From Kangiella marina (lineage in GTDB: Bacteria > Pseudomonadota > Gammaproteobacteria > Enterobacterales > Kangiellaceae): 64,000 bases of DNA. Shown here in pieces: positions 7,709-17,395 of the stretch. The stretch spans positions 744,001 through 808,000 of the forward strand of contig NZ_BAABFV010000001.1 of the NCBI RefSeq assembly GCF_039541235.1, written 5' to 3'. A model generated the notes under the pieces. It was not told the DNA's origin. It ran no database searches and saw nothing but the letters and a program-made list of their open reading frames with translations. The number at the start of each line of letters is the position of its first letter. Position 1 is the stretch's first letter. Both the position numbers and the translations under genes were made by a program.

Positions 7709-9106
7709 CTATTTCCGACGCCAACTCGTGCCGCCAGCACCATCTTCAAGCTCAATGTTGAGTGCAGAAAGTTGATCACGGATTTTATCGGCAAGTGCCC
7801 AGTTTTTGTCGGCGCGTGCCTGTAGGCGTTCTTTGATTAGCGCATCGATATCCTCATCCGACACATCGCTATCTTTAGCGCCCGACTTCAGAAACTCTTC
7901 TGGATCTTGCTGCAGTAGGCTCAACACACCTGCAAGTTCTTTTAATGTAACGGCAATGGTTGCTGCTTTGGCCATATCATTGGCTTTCAGACGATTTACT
8001 TCTTTAGCCAAATCAAACAGTACCGGCATAGCTTCTGGTACATTGAAGTCATCGTCCATAGCTTTAGTGAAGTCCGCTTGTGCTTTATCCATGATGTCAT
8101 AAGAAGCATCGGTCGCAGCAGATAGGTCCACGCCACGCAGTGCCGTGTATAAACGCTCTAGGCTGGCGTCTGCTGACTCTAAGTTCGCTTGGGTATAACT
8201 CAGTTGACTGCGGTAATGGCCGCTCATTAAGAAATAACGCACCGACTCCGCACGGTATTGTTTCAATACATCGCGGATGGTGAAAAAGTTGCCCAATGAT
8301 TTTGACATCTTTTCTTTATCCACTTGCACCATGCCCGTGTGAATCCAAGTATTGGCAAACGTACAACCGTTAGCGCACTCCGACTGGGCGATCTCGTTTT
8401 CATGGTGTGGAAATTGTAAGTCCGAGCCGCCGCCGTGAATATCAAAAGTTTCACCTAAGCACTTTTTGCTCATGGCTGAACACTCGATGTGCCAACCTGG
8501 GCGACCTTTACCCCACGGAGAGTCCCACGAAGGCTCGCTCGGTTTAGATGCTTTCCACAAGGCAAAGTCCATGGGGTCTTTTTTCGAGTCACGGACATCA
8601 ATACGCTCGCCCGCATTCAATTGCGTTAAATCCTGACGGCTTAACTTGCCATAGTCATCGTAGGCTGGGACATGAAAATACACATCACCGTCTTCGGTGG
8701 CGTACGCCGCACCCTTTTCAATCAGGGTTTGGTTCATCTCGATGATTTCAGCCATGGTGGCTGTAGCACGAGGCTCAATATCTGGACGCTGTAGACCAAT
8801 GGCATCGAAATCTGTGTACATTTCGGCAATATAACGTTTCGTTAACTCATCAAACGCTTCGCCATTTTCATTAGCACGGTTGATAATATTGTCATCAATA
8901 TCCGTAATGTTACGGACATAAGTCACATCATAACCTTTAAATTTTAAGTAGCGGTTAATGACATCAAACGAGGAATAAGTTCTCGCATGTCCAATATGAC
9001 ACAGATCATAAGTTGTAACTCCGCACACATACATCGACACCTTGCCTTCTTCTAATGGCTTAAAGGGTTCTTTTTGACGGGTTAAGTTATTAAAAATCTG
9101 TAACAT
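7709..9106 (-). CDS. cysS: Cysteinyl-tRNA synthetase
   Basis: A class I synthetase that charges tRNA-Cys. ATG 9106 is chosen over GTG 9112 because it matches the conserved N-terminus of the family ([15 protein letters not shown]), giving 465 aa. HIGH is at residues 37-40 and KMSKS near 266-270. The zinc ligands that select cysteine are visible as Cys28 (MYVCGV), the Cys in HIECSAMS and His in FPHHENE. It is divergent from ppiB across about 150 bp that include a 16-bp palindrome. Confidence 0.98.
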   Translation of the reverse strand: MLQIFNNLTRQKEPFKPLEEGKVSMYVCGVTTYDLCHIGHARTYSSFDVINRYLKFKGYDVTYVRNITDIDDNIINRANENGEAFDELTKRYIAEMYTDFDAIGLQRPDIEPRATATMAEIIEMNQTLIEKGAAYATEDGDVYFHVPAYDDYGKLSRQDLTQLNAGERIDVRDSKKDPMDFALWKASKPSEPSWDSPWGKGRPGWHIECSAMSKKCLGETFDIHGGGSDLQFPHHENEIAQSECANGCTFANTWIHTGMVQVDKEKMSKSLGNFFTIRDVLKQYRAESVRYFLMSGHYRSQLSYTQANLESADASLERLYTALRGVDLSAATDASYDIMDKAQADFTKAMDDDFNVPEAMPVLFDLAKEVNRLKANDMAKAATIAVTLKELAGVLSLLQQDPEEFLKSGAKDSDVSDEDIDALIKERLQARADKNWALADKIRDQLSALNIELEDGAGGTSWRRK

Positions 9107-9163
9107 GCTCACTTCTCTTTTGACTTATTAATGTCGACTATTTTTCGCTAAAATCGCAATTTA

Positions 9164-9179
9164 ATACTAAAATTAGTAT
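9164..9179. promoter_or_regulatory. 16-bp palindrome in the cysS-ppiB intergenic region
   Basis: ATACTAA (9164-9170) and TTAGTAT (9173-9179) are perfect inverted copies with a 2-bp spacer, set in AT-rich DNA between two divergent starts. This fits a dimeric repressor site or promoter DNA; no regulator can be named. Confidence 0.35.
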
Positions 9180-9259
9180 CATATGCGCCAAACAGCCTAG
9201 CATTGTAACCAGCTACAAGCACTGAGGCTAGCGTAAACACTAATTTTGAGGAAATTCCC

Positions 9260-9766
9260 ATGAGCAATCCTACGGTCACATTCACCACTAACCACGGCGA
9301 CATCACACTTGAGTTATATCAAGACAAAGCACCTGAAACGGTAAAGAATTTCTTAAGCTATGTCGAAGATGGTCATTATGACGGTACGATTTTTCACCGC
9401 GTCATTCCTAACTTCATGATACAGGGCGGTGGCTTTACTGCAGACATGGAGCAAAAAGAAACCAAAGAATCCATCGCCAACGAAGCAAACAACGGCTTAA
9501 GCAACGAAGTCGGCACTGTTGCGATGGCTCGTACGATGGAACCTCATTCAGCGTCTTGCCAATTTTTTATCAACGTCAATGACAACGACTTTCTTAACTT
9601 CAAGAATGAGTCGATGAATGGCTGGGGTTATTGCGTATTTGGTAAAGTGACTGAGGGGATGGACGTGGTTAATGCAATTAAAGAGGTGCCGACAGGTAGC
9701 TACAGCATGCACCAAGATGTTCCTCAAGAAACGGTGTTGATCGAGAAAGCTGAGATTAACGGCTAA
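9260..9766 (+). CDS. ppiB: Peptidyl-prolyl cis-trans isomerase B (cyclophilin)
   Basis: A 168-aa cytosolic cyclophilin with no signal peptide. The active-site block [13 protein letters not shown] is at residues 45-57 with Arg47, followed by the conserved [17 protein letters not shown] stretch. It speeds proline isomerisation during folding. ATG 9260 has a GAGGAAATTCCC ribosome site. It ends 2 nt before lpxH; the cysS/ppiB/lpxH neighbourhood is also found in E. coli. Confidence 0.96.
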   Translation: MSNPTVTFTTNHGDITLELYQDKAPETVKNFLSYVEDGHYDGTIFHRVIPNFMIQGGGFTADMEQKETKESIANEANNGLSNEVGTVAMARTMEPHSASCQFFINVNDNDFLNFKNESMNGWGYCVFGKVTEGMDVVNAIKEVPTGSYSMHQDVPQETVLIEKAEING

Positions 9767-9768
9767 TT

Positions 9769-10491
9769 ATGACGTTAGTAATTTCAGACCTACACCTTTG
9801 CGAAGAGCACCCAGATTTGACGGCGCTCTTTGAGCATTTTATGCAAGAAATCGCGCCACAGTCCAGTGAGCTTTACGTTCTTGGCGACCTGTACGAAAGC
9901 TGGATTGGCGACGACGATGATTCAGCTTTTGTTGAATCAACCATCGCTTTATTCAAAAACTATTCTGATAGCGGTAAGCAACTATACTTCCAACATGGAA
10001 ATCGAGACTTTCTACTGGGTCAGGAGTTTGCAGATAAAACCGGTGGAGAATTACTGCCTGAGGTGTACCCTATCCAACTCGGCGACAAACCAGCGATTAT
10101 GATGCATGGCGACAGTCTGTGCTGGGACGATAAAGAATATATGCAGTTTCGTGAGATGGTGCGCTCAGAACAATGGCAACAACAGTTATTATCGCAGCCG
10201 CTAGAAGTACGCCGCGGAATTGCCGCTGATTTACGCGCCAAAAGTCGTCAGGCTCAAGAAAATAAAGCCAGCGCCATCACTGACGTCCACCCGCAGGCGG
10301 TAGAAGAGGTGTTACAAAACAATAATGCCCAAGTTTTAATTCATGGTCATACTCACCGCCCAGACTTTCATGACATTGAAGTCGATGGTAAACACTGTCA
10401 ACGAATTGTTTTAAGTGACTGGGGCGAACAAGGGCACTATCTTACGATTGAGGGTGATTCGGTGTCAGAGCATTACTTTAAAGCCAGCTAA
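9769..10491 (+). CDS. lpxH: UDP-2,3-diacylglucosamine hydrolase
   Basis: LpxH cleaves the pyrophosphate of UDP-2,3-diacylglucosamine to lipid X in lipid A synthesis, at the inner face of the inner membrane. The 240-aa protein has the calcineurin-like metallophosphoesterase metal motifs: D-x-H at 7-9, GDLYESWIGDDD at 39-50, GNRDFLLG near 79, MMHGDS and HGHTH near 194. It starts 2 nt after ppiB, so the two are translated from one message, ended by a hairpin whose loop contains the lpxH stop codon. Confidence 0.97.
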   Translation: MTLVISDLHLCEEHPDLTALFEHFMQEIAPQSSELYVLGDLYESWIGDDDDSAFVESTIALFKNYSDSGKQLYFQHGNRDFLLGQEFADKTGGELLPEVYPIQLGDKPAIMMHGDSLCWDDKEYMQFREMVRSEQWQQQLLSQPLEVRRGIAADLRAKSRQAQENKASAITDVHPQAVEEVLQNNNAQVLIHGHTHRPDFHDIEVDGKHCQRIVLSDWGEQGHYLTIEGDSVSEHYFKAS

Positions 10492-10505
10492 TCGCTGGCT
10501 TTTTT
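10481..10505 (+). terminator. Terminator of ppiB-lpxH
   Basis: A perfect 8-bp stem AAGCCAGC/GCTGGCTT with a 5-nt loop containing the TAA stop of lpxH, followed by a T run. Overlap of stop codon and terminator is compact but not rare. Confidence 0.85.
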
Positions 10506-10556
10506 ATTGAAGGAAGAGTTTTTCAACAAATCCAACCACTTAAGTCATAATTGCAA

Positions 10557-11270
10557 CTAAAGTAGCCAGCTTATGTCAGTGTTGCATTGAATCGAACGAG
10601 TTTTCTCGCCATCTCGGAAGACTAGCCCTGGTTTATCACCCATTAAGGTCAAGCGATTATCCTTAAGCTGGAGAGCCGTGCCTTCACGCGTTCCCACCAC
10701 ATAACGATGTGGATTAGCTCGAACATACTCGAACAATCGCTCAGCGCGCGTTTCACCGTTATGGTTTGGCGGCTGATAGTCGGTGTAGTGTGGATTAATC
10801 TGGAAATTAACCAAAGCTAAAGCTTTAAAACTGCGTGGCTCAACAATGGGCATATCATTGGTCGTGCAGATCGTTAACCCCGCTACATTAGAGCCAGCGC
10901 TCCAGCCCATATAAGGCACCCCTTCACCGACTCGCTTGCGGATGGCATCTATCAGTTCATTGTCATACAGCGCTTTTAAAAGGTGGAACGTATTTCCACC
11001 ACCAATCGCTATGGCATCCGCTTCTTGTACTGCCTGTACCGGATCATCGAACCGATGGATCGACACGACCGTTTTCCCAATGGTTTTAAATGGCTTATTG
11101 ACCTTATCTTCATAGGCGTCATAGCCCATCGCAAAGCCCGCATAAGGAATAAATAACACCTTTTTAATGCTGCTATCTAAAAAGGAATCAATGAGTGGTA
11201 ACGCATGCTCTAAATAGTCAGTCTGCCCTTCACGAGACGAGCTGAGTAATAACAGTTTTTGATTAGCCAT
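10557..11270 (-). CDS. pepE: Peptidase E (alpha-aspartyl dipeptidase)
   Basis: A cytosolic S51-family serine peptidase that splits dipeptides with N-terminal aspartate. The nucleophile elbow GWSAGSN places Ser124 at the active site, and His161 (NPHYTDY) is the likely catalytic histidine. Length (237 aa) matches Salmonella PepE. The ribosome site is AAAGG before ATG. It lies 22 bp after miaE on the same strand, so the two may form an operon without an obvious functional link. Confidence 0.93.
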   Translation of the reverse strand: MANQKLLLLSSSREGQTDYLEHALPLIDSFLDSSIKKVLFIPYAGFAMGYDAYEDKVNKPFKTIGKTVVSIHRFDDPVQAVQEADAIAIGGGNTFHLLKALYDNELIDAIRKRVGEGVPYMGWSAGSNVAGLTICTTNDMPIVEPRSFKALALVNFQINPHYTDYQPPNHNGETRAERLFEYVRANPHRYVVGTREGTALQLKDNRLTLMGDKPGLVFRDGEKTRSIQCNTDISWLL

Positions 11271-11292
11271 AACAAACCTTTAACTTTTGAAT

Positions 11293-11928
11293 TTATACGG
11301 GGACACCCGAGTGAAAGCGGAACAAAGGATCCGTTGACTCGATAAGTTCCTGCTCTTTTTGCAAAAAGAACTCCAGCCGCTCATCAATGGGATCTTCTGA
11401 ATACTGTTTTGCCAGCTCAATGTAGTCCATGAAATGGCGGGACTCGGACTTCAACAAGAAGCGATAATATTTGGCAAGCTCAGGATAATCTCTTTTTAGG
11501 TGCGGCACTAAAGCATGAAAGCGCTCACAAGAACGAGCTTCAATAATGCCACCAATAATTAAACCATCGATTAATCGCTGAGGTTCATCTTTTGAAGCAA
11601 ACTGATGCAAGCCTGCAGCATAACGTGAGGGTTTAATTGCACGATATTTAATATTCTGCTGCTCAATAAACTCTAAGACTTGCTCAAAATGCAGCACTTC
11701 TTCTCGAATCAATTGTGATAACTTTTTAAGTAAATCTATGTGCTCCGGGTAGCGGAACATGAGCTTAACGGCTGTGGCGGCAGCTTTTTTCTCACAGTGC
11801 GCATGGTCGATAAGTAAGGTTTCTAAATCCGACAGTGCATATTCAAGCCATGCATCGGGCGTTCGGCAATAGAGAAATTGCTGAATAGGAGTGATATCGA
11901 CGGCTTTCTCCGTCATTGTATCTGCCAT
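11293..11928 (-). CDS. miaE: tRNA-(ms2io6A) hydroxylase
   Basis: MiaE hydroxylates the isopentenyl side chain of ms2i6A at position 37 of tRNAs reading U-starting codons, using a non-haem diiron centre. The 211-aa protein has the carboxylate-bridged iron ligands: Glu77 and His80 in REEVLHF, Glu and His in EARSCERFH (about 130-138), and ESRHFMDY near 165. The enzyme is absent from E. coli but present in Salmonella and Pseudomonas. The partner genes miaA and miaB are not in the window. Confidence 0.92.
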   Translation of the reverse strand: MADTMTEKAVDITPIQQFLYCRTPDAWLEYALSDLETLLIDHAHCEKKAAATAVKLMFRYPEHIDLLKKLSQLIREEVLHFEQVLEFIEQQNIKYRAIKPSRYAAGLHQFASKDEPQRLIDGLIIGGIIEARSCERFHALVPHLKRDYPELAKYYRFLLKSESRHFMDYIELAKQYSEDPIDERLEFFLQKEQELIESTDPLFRFHSGVPV

Positions 11929-12007
11929 AAATAGTACCAGCTTGTATCAGGGCCACTCATTGAATGGCGCACATTATAACGACTCATCCGGCGGATGTCA
12001 GTTGGCG

Positions 12008-13972
12008 CTAAACCCGAGATACTTGTTGCCTAAAGCGCTTCACAGCCTCACTGTCTAGCTGCTCGTTCTGATAACGCATAGCAATGTAGGTTTTGAGTGC
12101 TGGCGCAGCTCTCGAGTACACTTTCTGAGAAGTGGCACGCGTCAACTGCAAAACATCCCTTGGCCCCATGGTTCGATCACAGTCAATACCATGGTCACGC
12201 AGTTTTTTAAGCAATAACAAATAGTACTTGGTTACAGGCTCTAACCGCTGAGTGCTTCTCAGCACTAGATACCCAAAGATAAAGCCTGCCAACAAGATTG
12301 TCGCTAGCAAACCGTACCCTAGATAGCGATACTGATGGCGTTCAATTCCTAGCTTTCGCAACCAGCCAAACTGCATGTCACGGCTATACCCCATTACAGT
12401 TTCACTCCAGAAACTTTGCAACGCGTCCCAGCGCAGTGCGAGATTGTTCAAGAAGCCTTGTGGCGCTTCAAACCCGGTATCAGAACCAAACTCTTCCATC
12501 CAGCCATCACGAGAACTGGCGTCGCTTCTTAGATCCTCTTCCACTCTAGAGGGATGAATCGCTGCAGTGGGGTCAATTCTGCGCCATCCCTCTCCTTCAA
12601 GCCAAACTTCTGTCCAAGCATGAGCATCCGACTGCCTAACAATGTAATAATCACCGTAGGGGTTATACTCAGCCCCCTGATACCCCGTCACGACTCTCGC
12701 AGGAATACCTGCCGCACGCATGATATAAACAAAAGCCCCAGCGTAATGCTCACAATACCCCTGTTTAGAGTCCAGCCAAAAACCATCAACCGAATCAACC
12801 TCAATAACAGGGGGGGTCAAGGTGTAATAAAATTGACCCTGGTGAATATACGACAACACCCATCGAATAAAGCCTTCATCAGTTTGATGGTTTTGTCGCT
12901 GCTCCACTGACCACTCACGCGTATCTTCGTTACTATTATCGGGAAGCTGTAAATAACGGTTTAATTGAAACTCAGTCAGTGGCCTTTGACTAAAGTCAAT
13001 CTCATACGCTTGTGCAGAGTAAATAAATCGCTGCGTCGTTTGGCGCCGTCGATTCCAAGTAAAGTCACTAAACAAATAAGCGCCATTAGGAGCTTCGGCA
13101 AGATCTTCTAAACCAAAAATCCAGTTACGATTGTTGGGCTCCATCTGAATACGATACTCGTAGGTTGGAGTCATAGGTAACTCTAACTCTTGCCTTATTG
13201 GACTGTGCTGCTCTTTAAACCAAGTGAACCCATCAAACTCTGAGAGCACTAAGCCGCGCCAATACATTTCAGAGCGCGGTGGAACGTCACCCTCAAAGTC
13301 CACCCTAAAAGCAATATCATCAAACGTTCGTAGCGCTCCAATACTACCCGGGTTCATAGTGTCATCAATACCGCTACCGGCTTGGGTATCGCTCGGCATT
13401 GACCACAAGGGTGCAGAGCTTCTGGGGAAAAAGAGGAACAACAGCACCATAATCGGTATGGCCTGTAACAAAGTTACTCCTGAAATTTTCCCAATGCGTC
13501 CAACCCCCTCGACGCCCTTGGGGCTATTTAACGCCACTAAACCTAACAAAATCATTAAGATGGCCGCTAGTAGGTACAACCCCATCCATATGGCTTCGCT
13601 GTAGAAAAAAGCTGTTACTACGATAAAGAAAGAGATAAATAAAATGAGGGATGCATCACGATAGCTTCTGGCTTCTAACAACTTAAATGCGTACATCAGT
13701 GTAATCAGGCCAATACCTGCATCGCGCCCATTTAACGTTTTAAATTGCCAAAAAACACCGCCAACACATAACAATACGACGATTAACAGTATCCAACGCG
13801 GCGCTTTAGCACCATGCCGATGCATAAAGTATTTGCCCAGTAGTAAAGCGATGGTGACTGCGCTGATCCAAGCCGGGATATAAAACCACAAAGGGAGTAA
13901 CACAACCGCCTGAACAAGGACCAAGAGAGGAACAATGCCTGGGCGGGTGATCGGAAGCTCTTTGACATTCAT
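12008..13972 (-). CDS. tgpA: TgpA-type membrane transglutaminase-like protein
   Basis: A 654-aa protein with about seven membrane segments in residues 13-185 (DUF3488/TgpA N-terminal type), a periplasmic transglutaminase-like domain, a further membrane segment near 565-585 and a cytosolic tail. The Cys-His-Asp triad is Cys407 (GYCEHYAG), His451 (DAHAWTEVW) and Asp467 (RIDPTAA). The P. aeruginosa homologue TgpA has the same layout and operon position and is reported essential; its natural substrate is unclear. It follows the DUF58 gene by 14 bp, with ribosome site GGGGTGA. Confidence 0.92.
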   Translation of the reverse strand: MNVKELPITRPGIVPLLVLVQAVVLLPLWFYIPAWISAVTIALLLGKYFMHRHGAKAPRWILLIVVLLCVGGVFWQFKTLNGRDAGIGLITLMYAFKLLEARSYRDASLILFISFFIVVTAFFYSEAIWMGLYLLAAILMILLGLVALNSPKGVEGVGRIGKISGVTLLQAIPIMVLLFLFFPRSSAPLWSMPSDTQAGSGIDDTMNPGSIGALRTFDDIAFRVDFEGDVPPRSEMYWRGLVLSEFDGFTWFKEQHSPIRQELELPMTPTYEYRIQMEPNNRNWIFGLEDLAEAPNGAYLFSDFTWNRRRQTTQRFIYSAQAYEIDFSQRPLTEFQLNRYLQLPDNSNEDTREWSVEQRQNHQTDEGFIRWVLSYIHQGQFYYTLTPPVIEVDSVDGFWLDSKQGYCEHYAGAFVYIMRAAGIPARVVTGYQGAEYNPYGDYYIVRQSDAHAWTEVWLEGEGWRRIDPTAAIHPSRVEEDLRSDASSRDGWMEEFGSDTGFEAPQGFLNNLALRWDALQSFWSETVMGYSRDMQFGWLRKLGIERHQYRYLGYGLLATILLAGFIFGYLVLRSTQRLEPVTKYYLLLLKKLRDHGIDCDRTMGPRDVLQLTRATSQKVYSRAAPALKTYIAMRYQNEQLDSEAVKRFRQQVSRV

Positions 13973-13986
13973 ATTAAATCACCCCA

Positions 13987-14931
13987 TCACATCAAGGCTA
14001 ACGCTTTTAAGCAAGAGTGCAAATGCTCAGCACCCTGCCCTTTAGCAATGGTTTGTTGCGGTAACTCAAGCCCATAGACATTCTGGCTATCTTCCGCAGC
14101 TAGCACCGCATCCGTTAGATAAGAAATCGCAAGCTCCTTGTCATAATGAGCGACACTGTCCCAAGTTAACGTATGATGTTCACCCACATAATCCTCAAAC
14201 TCTTTACTATAAAGCCCCCGCTCCCGAGCATAAGCTTTCCACATCACCTGTTTTATCGGATCTCCAGCTTGATAATCTCTCAAGCTCTGAAAGTCTTCAC
14301 TACCCTTTTCTCGAGTTTGCCCCTCTTCTATGCCTGAGCTCGAAGCGATTAAAGGCTCTGGGCAAGGCAACGGTTTAGGGTAGACCAATATTTGGTAAGG
14401 CGTCCTAACCCAGGACCAGGCTTCAAAGATGCCGAAAGGGAACATGGTTGTGCAAGCAATACGAGGCACATCTAGCAACCCTCTGCGCTCCGTAGACAAA
14501 TATATCACCCCTTCAGATTTAGCCTGCTCGTCAACATCAAGATAAATGACACTCTTCTTCGCTAGCCCGACCCCCACTCCTAAGCGTTGACTTTTAGTGT
14601 TGTTGACCAGCTGCACCCGAACCACTGCGTCCTGTGTAGCAAAGACGGCCCCTGACTTTTGACAGCGCACCTCAATTCCTTTGAGATTACGAAAAGTATA
14701 AAAAACCGATAAAAAGCCGACAGCGAGCAAAATAAAGCCCGTCATAAACCCCATATTGTTTTGGTAATTGGTCGAGGCAATTAAAATTAATACAAGTATT
14801 CCAAGCATTAACCAACCATACCTCGTCGGCAAAATATAAATGTTGTTTTGCTTTAGAGGTGTCAACGTTTGCCTTGGGGAGCGCTTATCTACCCATGCAA
14901 AGAATTTTTGCTTAACCCATGTAACCATCAA
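13987..14931 (-). CDS. DUF58 protein of the TgpA operon
   Basis: A 314-aa protein with two adjacent membrane segments at about 33-75 and a cytosolic DUF58 region. The hallmark is SLRDYQAGDPIKQVMWKAYAR followed by K-E-F. DUF58 proteins always travel with MoxR ATPases and resemble von Willebrand factor A folds. The start codon overlaps the moxR-like stop (ATGA, 4 bp), showing translational coupling. It is probably a membrane-linked partner or substrate of the MoxR ATPase; biochemistry is lacking for the family. Confidence 0.9.
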   Translation of the reverse strand: MMVTWVKQKFFAWVDKRSPRQTLTPLKQNNIYILPTRYGWLMLGILVLILIASTNYQNNMGFMTGFILLAVGFLSVFYTFRNLKGIEVRCQKSGAVFATQDAVVRVQLVNNTKSQRLGVGVGLAKKSVIYLDVDEQAKSEGVIYLSTERRGLLDVPRIACTTMFPFGIFEAWSWVRTPYQILVYPKPLPCPEPLIASSSGIEEGQTREKGSEDFQSLRDYQAGDPIKQVMWKAYARERGLYSKEFEDYVGEHHTLTWDSVAHYDKELAISYLTDAVLAAEDSQNVYGLELPQQTIAKGQGAEHLHSCLKALALM

Positions 14932-15845
14932 GCAGGAACTGCCACGTCGTCCATCAACTCTTTAATCAGTTCAATGGTAGAGGCAGAAGACGTTTTAATG
15001 GATTGCAAACGATGACGCGCTGAAGCAACGAAGACCTGTTGAATATCTTCTGGTAGGACATAGTCGCGACCATCGACAAAAGCCCAAGCTTTAGCAGCAC
15101 TAACAATCGCTAAGCCCGCTCGTGGAGAAAGTCCATGAGCAAAATCAGGGCTTTGTCGAGTGACTTGAATTAAGTCCATAACGTACTGCAACAAGTGCTC
15201 TGTTACGGTTAATTCAGAAACCTGTTGTTGTAATTTTTTCAGTGTCTCTAAATCCAGCAGCGATTCCAGCGTCGCCATTTTCGTTCGACCCGACTCACCC
15301 TTCAATAAAACTTTTTCTAACTCAGGGTCTGGGTAACCTAAATTGATTTTAAATAAGAACCGATCAAGCTGAGATTCGGGTAATGGGTAGGTTCCGATTT
15401 GATGCGTCGGGTTCTGTGTTGCTATGACAAAGAATGGATTTGGCAACTCGTAGGTATTCCCCTCTACCGTTACTTGTTGCTCCTCCATTGCTTCAAGCAA
15501 AGCACTCTGCGCTTTCGGAGTCGCCCTATTAATTTCGTCAGCTAGAACCAGCTGTGAAAAAACTGGCCCCGGGTGAAACTCAAATGCGGACTTTTCACGA
15601 TCAAAAATATTGGCTCCAACAATATCTGCTGGAAGTATATCACTGGTGAATTGAATTCTCTGAAAGTCCAAACCAAACACTTTGGCCATGGCTTGTCCAA
15701 GCGTGGTTTTACCCATTCCGGGTAAGTCCTCAATCAACAAGTGGCCTTTTGCTAACAGGCAAACAACCGCAAGCTTTACTTGAAACGGCTTGCCTAACAC
15801 CACTTTATTGAGCTGTTCTAGCACCGGTAAAATAGGAGAATTCAT
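14928..15845 (-). CDS. MoxR-family AAA+ ATPase (TgpA operon)
   Basis: A 305-aa AAA+ chaperone-like ATPase. Walker A is LPGMGKTT (41-48), Walker B with the MoxR signature is LADEINRATPKAQSALLEAM, and sensor I is ATQNPTHQIGTYPLPE. MoxR ATPases are thought to activate or mature the VWA or transglutaminase proteins encoded beside them. It is the first gene of a three-gene operon and has a ribosome site AAGGAAAACT. The 141-bp gap to the divergent barrel gene at 15987 presumably holds the promoters for both. Confidence 0.94.
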   Translation of the reverse strand: MNSPILPVLEQLNKVVLGKPFQVKLAVVCLLAKGHLLIEDLPGMGKTTLGQAMAKVFGLDFQRIQFTSDILPADIVGANIFDREKSAFEFHPGPVFSQLVLADEINRATPKAQSALLEAMEEQQVTVEGNTYELPNPFFVIATQNPTHQIGTYPLPESQLDRFLFKINLGYPDPELEKVLLKGESGRTKMATLESLLDLETLKKLQQQVSELTVTEHLLQYVMDLIQVTRQSPDFAHGLSPRAGLAIVSAAKAWAFVDGRDYVLPEDIQQVFVASARHRLQSIKTSSASTIELIKELMDDVAVPA

Positions 15846-15986
15846 AGTTTTCCTTAGTTTATGGAAGGTTTTGTGAATGGCTTCTCATTAAGATAGAGCA
15901 ATTAAAGTTTAATTCAGTCAGAATTCAGTTTACTAAAACCATAATACACTTGCATTATTTAACAATAAATTTATGAGGAGACGACA

Positions 15987-16526
15987 ATGTCACTTAAAAA
16001 ATTATTCATAGCAACAAGTATCGCACTATCTTCAGGTCTTGTAATGGCAAATGGCGTGAGCTATGACTATCTACAAGGTGGTATTCAGGATTATGACGAC
16101 AACTTTGATGGTCTAGAGTTTGAAGGCTCAATGTCTTTCAACCAAAACTGGTACGGTAAAGCCGAACTATTCAAAGGTGAAACCGACAACTTCGACATTG
16201 ATGTTGACCGTATTCGCCTAAACGTTGGTTTTCATACGCCAATCAACAACGCTGTCGATTTCGTTGCTGAAGCTGGTTACGAAAACTATGACACAGACGG
16301 TGGCTTTGATGACTCAGGTTTTAACGCGTTAGCAGGTCTTCGCGGCATGGCAAGCCAAAACTTTGAACTTGGTGGTTATGCTCAGTACTCTGACGTTCTA
16401 GAGTCTACCGACTTAATATTAGAAGGCCGTTATCACTTCAACCGTAACATGTCTGTTGGTGTTGAGATTGGTAATGACGACGAGCTAGACAACCACTTTG
16501 GTGCTAACTTCCGTTACAGCTTCTAA
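15987..16526 (+). CDS. Small outer-membrane beta-barrel-like protein, copy 1
   Basis: A 179-aa protein with a Sec signal peptide (positive N-terminus, hydrophobic core, cleavage near MANG at 22-23). The mature part is a run of alternating, Asp/Asn-rich strands with periodic aromatic residues and ends in RYSF, the terminal Phe expected for BAM-inserted barrels. It resembles the paralogue encoded next door. Eight strands would fit the length; function is unknown. The start has a GAGGAG ribosome site and a terminator follows at once. Confidence 0.8.
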   Translation: MSLKKLFIATSIALSSGLVMANGVSYDYLQGGIQDYDDNFDGLEFEGSMSFNQNWYGKAELFKGETDNFDIDVDRIRLNVGFHTPINNAVDFVAEAGYENYDTDGGFDDSGFNALAGLRGMASQNFELGGYAQYSDVLESTDLILEGRYHFNRNMSVGVEIGNDDELDNHFGANFRYSF

Positions 16527-16541
16527 TCGCTGCAGCACGAA

Positions 16542-16564
16542 AGGCCGCTTCTAGCGGCCTTTTT
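16542..16564 (+). terminator. Terminator of barrel gene 1
   Basis: A perfect 8-bp stem AGGCCGCT/AGCGGCCT with a 3-nt loop, followed by TTTT. It separates the two related barrel genes into independent units. Confidence 0.85.
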
Positions 16565-16644
16565 AATGCCTTGAACATTTCTCACCTCATAGCTTTGTAG
16601 TACACTAAGCTCAAATTTCACACACGAAAAACGACTTCGACATA

Positions 16645-17280
16645 ATGAAAAAACATATAACACTTGCTGTAGCGACGGCGCTCACTATTGCTTTCACGCT
16701 ATCCGCTCAGGCTAGCGACAAGCTCCGTTATGACTATATAGACTTTGGTTACCTTCACAGCGCAGGCGAGCGCACATCAGACAAAACGGGTTACCAGTTT
16801 AACCTTTCCTTAGCTTTTGATGACACCTGGTATGTTCGTAGCACATTGCAATCTCAGTCTGCCGATGTATGGACAGCAGACTCTAAAGGTGACGTAACCG
16901 CTACAGAGTACTCTATGGCCATTGGCTTTCACGTCCCGACCTCTCGTACGGATGACTTTTTCTTAGAGGCTGGTTATTTAAAGTTTGATGGTGATGGAAT
17001 CATCCCTCAGTCCACGTATGGTAACGATGAAGACGGCTTTTTGGTGAATACCGGCTTTCGTGGTCGCTTATCAACCAGCTGGGAATATAAGGTCTTTGCA
17101 GGCTATAAGGACTACGACTACTCTGAGTATGTTAACGAAGCTCTTCACGAAGACTCTACCTCAACCACTTACGGTCTAGAAGGACGTTATTACTTGTCAA
17201 AAAACTGGTCGTTTGGGATCAAAGTTTCAGAAGAAATCACTGGATTAACGTCTGGGTTTGACTTTAGGTTCAACCTCTAA
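16645..17280 (+). CDS. Small outer-membrane beta-barrel-like protein, copy 2
   Basis: A 211-aa paralogue of the neighbouring gene. It has a Sec signal peptide cleaved near QASD at residues 22-25, then strand-rich sequence sharing motifs with copy 1, such as MAIGFHVPT (VGFHTPI in copy 1), LEGRYYLSKNWSFGI (LEGRYHFNRNMSVGV) and an aromatic-rich end FRFNL. The order of strands is the same, which points to duplication. I cannot assign a substrate. There is no obvious ribosome site just before the ATG, so expression may be low or the leader structured. Confidence 0.78.
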   Translation: MKKHITLAVATALTIAFTLSAQASDKLRYDYIDFGYLHSAGERTSDKTGYQFNLSLAFDDTWYVRSTLQSQSADVWTADSKGDVTATEYSMAIGFHVPTSRTDDFFLEAGYLKFDGDGIIPQSTYGNDEDGFLVNTGFRGRLSTSWEYKVFAGYKDYDYSEYVNEALHEDSTSTTYGLEGRYYLSKNWSFGIKVSEEITGLTSGFDFRFNL

Positions 17281-17310
17281 TAGCATTAAAAACAAAAGGT
17301 TACCGGGTTA

Positions 17311-17345
17311 GTAAGAACAAACTTACGTTATTTTAAGACTGTAAG
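17311..17345 (+). other. Alternative small hairpins downstream of barrel gene 2
   Basis: GTAAG (17311-17315), CTTAC (17322-17326) and GTAAG (17341-17345) can form two mutually exclusive short stems ahead of a strong terminator. The pattern could belong to a small RNA or to an attenuated 3' end. Support is weak. Confidence 0.25.
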
Positions 17346-17395
17346 CGTTTCTGACACTCAAAATCCTCCTTTTGCAAACTTGTTCACACAAAATC

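Noticed and set aside
9107-9259. Possible T-box or other riboswitch in front of cysS
   Set aside because: The leader is under 150 bp and shows no T-box sequence or specifier loop; T-boxes are rare in gammaproteobacteria.
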